A stretch of 64,000 bases of DNA from Rhodococcus sp. P1Y (GTDB taxonomy: Bacteria; Actinomycetota; Actinomycetes; Mycobacteriales; Mycobacteriaceae). The notes below the pieces were generated by a model, which saw only the letters and a list, made by a program, of their open reading frames with translations, was not told the origin of the DNA and ran no database searches. Positions 61,878 to 64,000 of the stretch are shown piece after piece. The DNA is taken from contig NZ_CP032762.1 of assembly GCF_003641205.1 (NCBI RefSeq), positions 4,732,001 to 4,796,000 on the forward strand. Direction: 5' to 3'. A program made the translations under genes and the position numbers. The number at the start of each line of letters is the position of its first letter. Position 1 is the first letter of the stretch.

Positions 61878-63817
61878 CCGACACGTTCGCGCCCGTCACC
61901 ACCCACCCACTAGCGCCGCTGAGCCCGCAGGAGATCTCGCTGGCGTCGGCGATCGTGATCCGCGAGCAGAACCTCACCTCCTCTGCACGTTTCGTCTACA
62001 TCGAGCTCAACGAACCGTCGAAAGAACAACTGAAGCAACCACATACGGACCGTCGGGCCTTCATCGTCCTGCGTGACCGCGACGCACATGCCACCTTCGA
62101 GGCGGTCGTCTCCCTCACCGAGAATGCGGTGGTCAGCTACACCGAGATCGCCGATGCCCAACCACCCATCACTCTCGAAGAATTCTTGCAGTGCGAGGAC
62201 GTCATCAAAGCCGACCCGCGTTGGCAGGACGCGATGATCAACCGCGGCGTCACCAACTTCAGTCTGGCGATGGTCGACAAATGGGCCAGCGGTCACACCA
62301 CCGACGACGACAACCCCGGTGGTCGACGCCTCGCCCGCCCGCTCACCTTCGTTCGCAGCGAAGCCCAGGAGAACGGGTACGCCCGCCCCGTCGAAAACCT
62401 GGTCGTGACAGTCGATATGGACGCGATGGAAGTCGTCGACGTTGCCGACACCGGCGTCGTACCCATCCCCCGGACTCCCGGCAACTACCTCCCCGGCTTC
62501 TACGAACGCCCTGGCAACGTCCCCGAGTTCGCTGAGCAGCGGGCTCCAATGAAGAAGATCGATATCACCCAGCCCGACGGGCCGTCGTTCACCGTCGATG
62601 GTCACTACGTCGAGTGGGCCAATTGGCGGCTGCGCGTGGGTTTCACGCCGCGCGAAGGTCTCGTTCTGCACGACGTCAGCTACGTCGATCGCGGCACAGT
62701 CCGTCCTGTCATCCACCGCGCGTCATTGTCGGAAATGTACGTCCCCTACGGCGATCCCGGTGACAGTCAATGGAACAAGAACGTCTTCGACGAGGGTGAG
62801 TACGGGCTGGGCGTTCTCGCGAATTCACTTCAGCTGGGCTGCGACTGCCTGGGCGAAATTCACTACTTCGACGCGTACGTGAACGATCAGGACGGCCAAC
62901 CCATCGAGCTGCCGAACGCGATCTGCATGCACGAGGAGGACTACAGCATCGGCTGGAAGCACACCGACTTCCGCGACAACCTCGGGCAAGTTCGTCGCAA
63001 TCGCCGCCTGGTCGTGTCGTTCTTCGCGACGGTCGGCAACTACGACTACGGCTTCTACTGGAACCTCTACTTGGACGGGTCGATCGAGTTCGAGATCAAG
63101 CTGACCGGCATCATCTCCACCGGCGCGATCGAGCAGGGCCAGGTTCCCGAGTTCGGCACCCTCGTCGCACCCGGCCTGTACGGGCCTCATCACCAGCACT
63201 TCTTCAGTGTGCGGCTGGACATGAAAGTCGACGGCGAGCGCAACAATCTGTACGAGCTCGAAGCCGAGGCTGTGCCAGTCGGACCCGAGAATCCGCACGG
63301 CAACGCGTGGCGTCAGACCAAGCGTCAGCTCACCAGCGAATCGGAGGCGCAGCGGGTCGCAGATCCGCTCAAGGCTCGTAGTTGGCTGATCGCCAATGCG
63401 GACAGGACGAACAAGCTCGGTGGGCACATCGGGTACAAGATCGAACCTTCGGGAGCGGTGGCTTTGCCTCTCGCGCAGCCCGGTTCGCAGCAGGCGCGCC
63501 GCGGCGGCTTCGCGACCAAGCACATGTGGGCAACACCTTTCACCGAACGCGAGCGATACGCGGCCGGTGAGTACGTCGCCCAGAACCCCGGGCACGACGG
63601 CCTCGTTGCCTACACCGCTCAGGACCGGTCACTCGACGGCGCGGACTTGGTTATCTGGCCGACGGTCGCAGCGCACCACGTCGTGCGTCCGGAGGATTGG
63701 CCGGTCATGCCGGTCAGTCACGTCAGTCTGCACCTCAAGCCAACGGGTTTCTTCGACGGGAACCCGATGCTCGATCTGGCGCCGGAGACCCCGAAGGTGG
63801 GTGGTCACTGCTGCTAG
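61874..63817 (+). CDS. Copper-containing primary amine oxidase
   Basis: The 647-residue enzyme has the N2/N3 and catalytic domains of copper amine oxidases. The cofactor site reads VGNYDYGFYW, in which the first Tyr of N-Y-D-Y becomes topaquinone. Copper ligands are His in PHHQHFFSVRLD and a late His in MPVSHVSLHLKP. It oxidises primary amines to aldehydes with release of ammonia and hydrogen peroxide. No export signal is seen, so it is probably cytoplasmic. An upstream 18-base motif may link it to nitrogen control. Confidence 0.95.
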   Translation: MTDTFAPVTTHPLAPLSPQEISLASAIVIREQNLTSSARFVYIELNEPSKEQLKQPHTDRRAFIVLRDRDAHATFEAVVSLTENAVVSYTEIADAQPPITLEEFLQCEDVIKADPRWQDAMINRGVTNFSLAMVDKWASGHTTDDDNPGGRRLARPLTFVRSEAQENGYARPVENLVVTVDMDAMEVVDVADTGVVPIPRTPGNYLPGFYERPGNVPEFAEQRAPMKKIDITQPDGPSFTVDGHYVEWANWRLRVGFTPREGLVLHDVSYVDRGTVRPVIHRASLSEMYVPYGDPGDSQWNKNVFDEGEYGLGVLANSLQLGCDCLGEIHYFDAYVNDQDGQPIELPNAICMHEEDYSIGWKHTDFRDNLGQVRRNRRLVVSFFATVGNYDYGFYWNLYLDGSIEFEIKLTGIISTGAIEQGQVPEFGTLVAPGLYGPHHQHFFSVRLDMKVDGERNNLYELEAEAVPVGPENPHGNAWRQTKRQLTSESEAQRVADPLKARSWLIANADRTNKLGGHIGYKIEPSGAVALPLAQPGSQQARRGGFATKHMWATPFTERERYAAGEYVAQNPGHDGLVAYTAQDRSLDGADLVIWPTVAAHHVVRPEDWPVMPVSHVSLHLKPTGFFDGNPMLDLAPETPKVGGHCC

Positions 63818-63934
63818 GCTTTTCCGTCGCATGTGAGTGGAAATACGTAGTAAGATTTGTATTTTCGTTCGCGTGCGGGCGGGAAGTTCCAGCTTCGGAA
63901 CGGTGTCAGCCGGCAACGGATAGCATCGGTGGGC

Positions 63935-64000
63935 ATGGAACCGCAGAGTTACTCATCCGGCGAACGGGTGTTCGGCCCGCCCCGAGGGACGTTCGATGCC
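63935..64000 (+). CDS. Copy 3 of the small-protein family, cut by the window end
   Basis: The first 22 codons (MEPQSYSSGERVFGPPRG and on) match the intact gene at 50790-51077, as does the upstream block with GGATAGCATCGGTGGGC. The rest lies beyond the window. Confidence 0.7.
   Translation, partial: MEPQSYSSGERVFGPPRGTFDA

Noticed and set aside
1..64000. tRNA, rRNA, tmRNA or riboswitch genes
   Set aside because: I looked for conserved tRNA arms and known riboswitch cores on reading and saw none; a covariance-model scan would be decisive.

Overview
The window looks like chromosomal DNA from a high-GC mycolic-acid actinobacterium, most likely Rhodococcus or a close relative in Nocardiaceae. 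The evidence is the codon use with GTG and TTG starts, many DUF3558 and other actinobacterial lipoproteins, WXG100/ESX-type proteins, SAV_915 and DUF2510 proteins, and an AztABCD-type zinc uptake locus. No tRNA, rRNA, CRISPR array or prophage was seen.

Layout. 0-13.5 kb is mostly metabolism and regulation: a LacD/YihT-type aldolase, an EamA exporter with a divergent CGNR regulator, a DUF998 protein, a LuxR-type HTH protein, a tandem TetR protein, a reductase, a thioesterase, a zinc dehydrogenase, an ABC-F ATPase, a two-gene exported beta-propeller operon and an AurF-like diiron protein. 13.6-18.9 kb is the zinc locus (aztD, aztC, a frameshifted second aztD, aztB, and divergent aztA), with three Zur-box-like sites and a tandem palindrome array. 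18.8-24.4 kb holds a DUF218 protein, a flavin monooxygenase, an acyl-CoA ligase, and a TetR/NAD-epimerase pair sharing two palindromic operators. 25.4-40.4 kb is a long run of exported or membrane-anchored proteins, many with Pro-rich cytoplasmic N-termini, one membrane helix and a small outer domain, plus beta-propellers and variant leucine-rich repeats. 40.5-43.3 kb has MarR/DUF998, a reductase and a siderophore-binding protein. 47.3-50.7 kb is a LysR, isopropylmalate-dehydrogenase-like and CitMHS transporter cluster. 50.8-58.3 kb is scarred accessory DNA with two IS3-family remnants, several broken genes and an ESX toxin/immunity locus. 58.7-64 kb has a second large lipoprotein, a DUF4352 protein and a copper amine oxidase operon.

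Main observation. Three paralogous two-gene modules (a DUF3558 lipoprotein followed by a 126-residue helical protein with a GWG turn) lie at 24.4-25.3, 43.8-44.7 and 51.3-52.3 kb. A fourth operon at 44.8-47.2 kb encodes a SAV_915 protein, a 94-residue ESX-like protein, a 355-residue WXG protein with a glycine-rich C-terminus, and a membrane protein. All four are preceded by the same promoter-like element, GGAACC, exactly 16 bases, then CGTCTRA. This is the form of an ECF sigma factor promoter and suggests one co-regulated surface or type VII secretion programme.

Decay is also a theme: frameshifts in the second aztD and possibly in a beta-propeller gene, an in-frame stop in a WXG100 gene, a Fic remnant, a hydrolase cut by an IS element, a broken LuxR gene, and a small repeated gene split by an IS fragment. 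All functional statements come from reading the sequence and recalled family knowledge; no database search was run.
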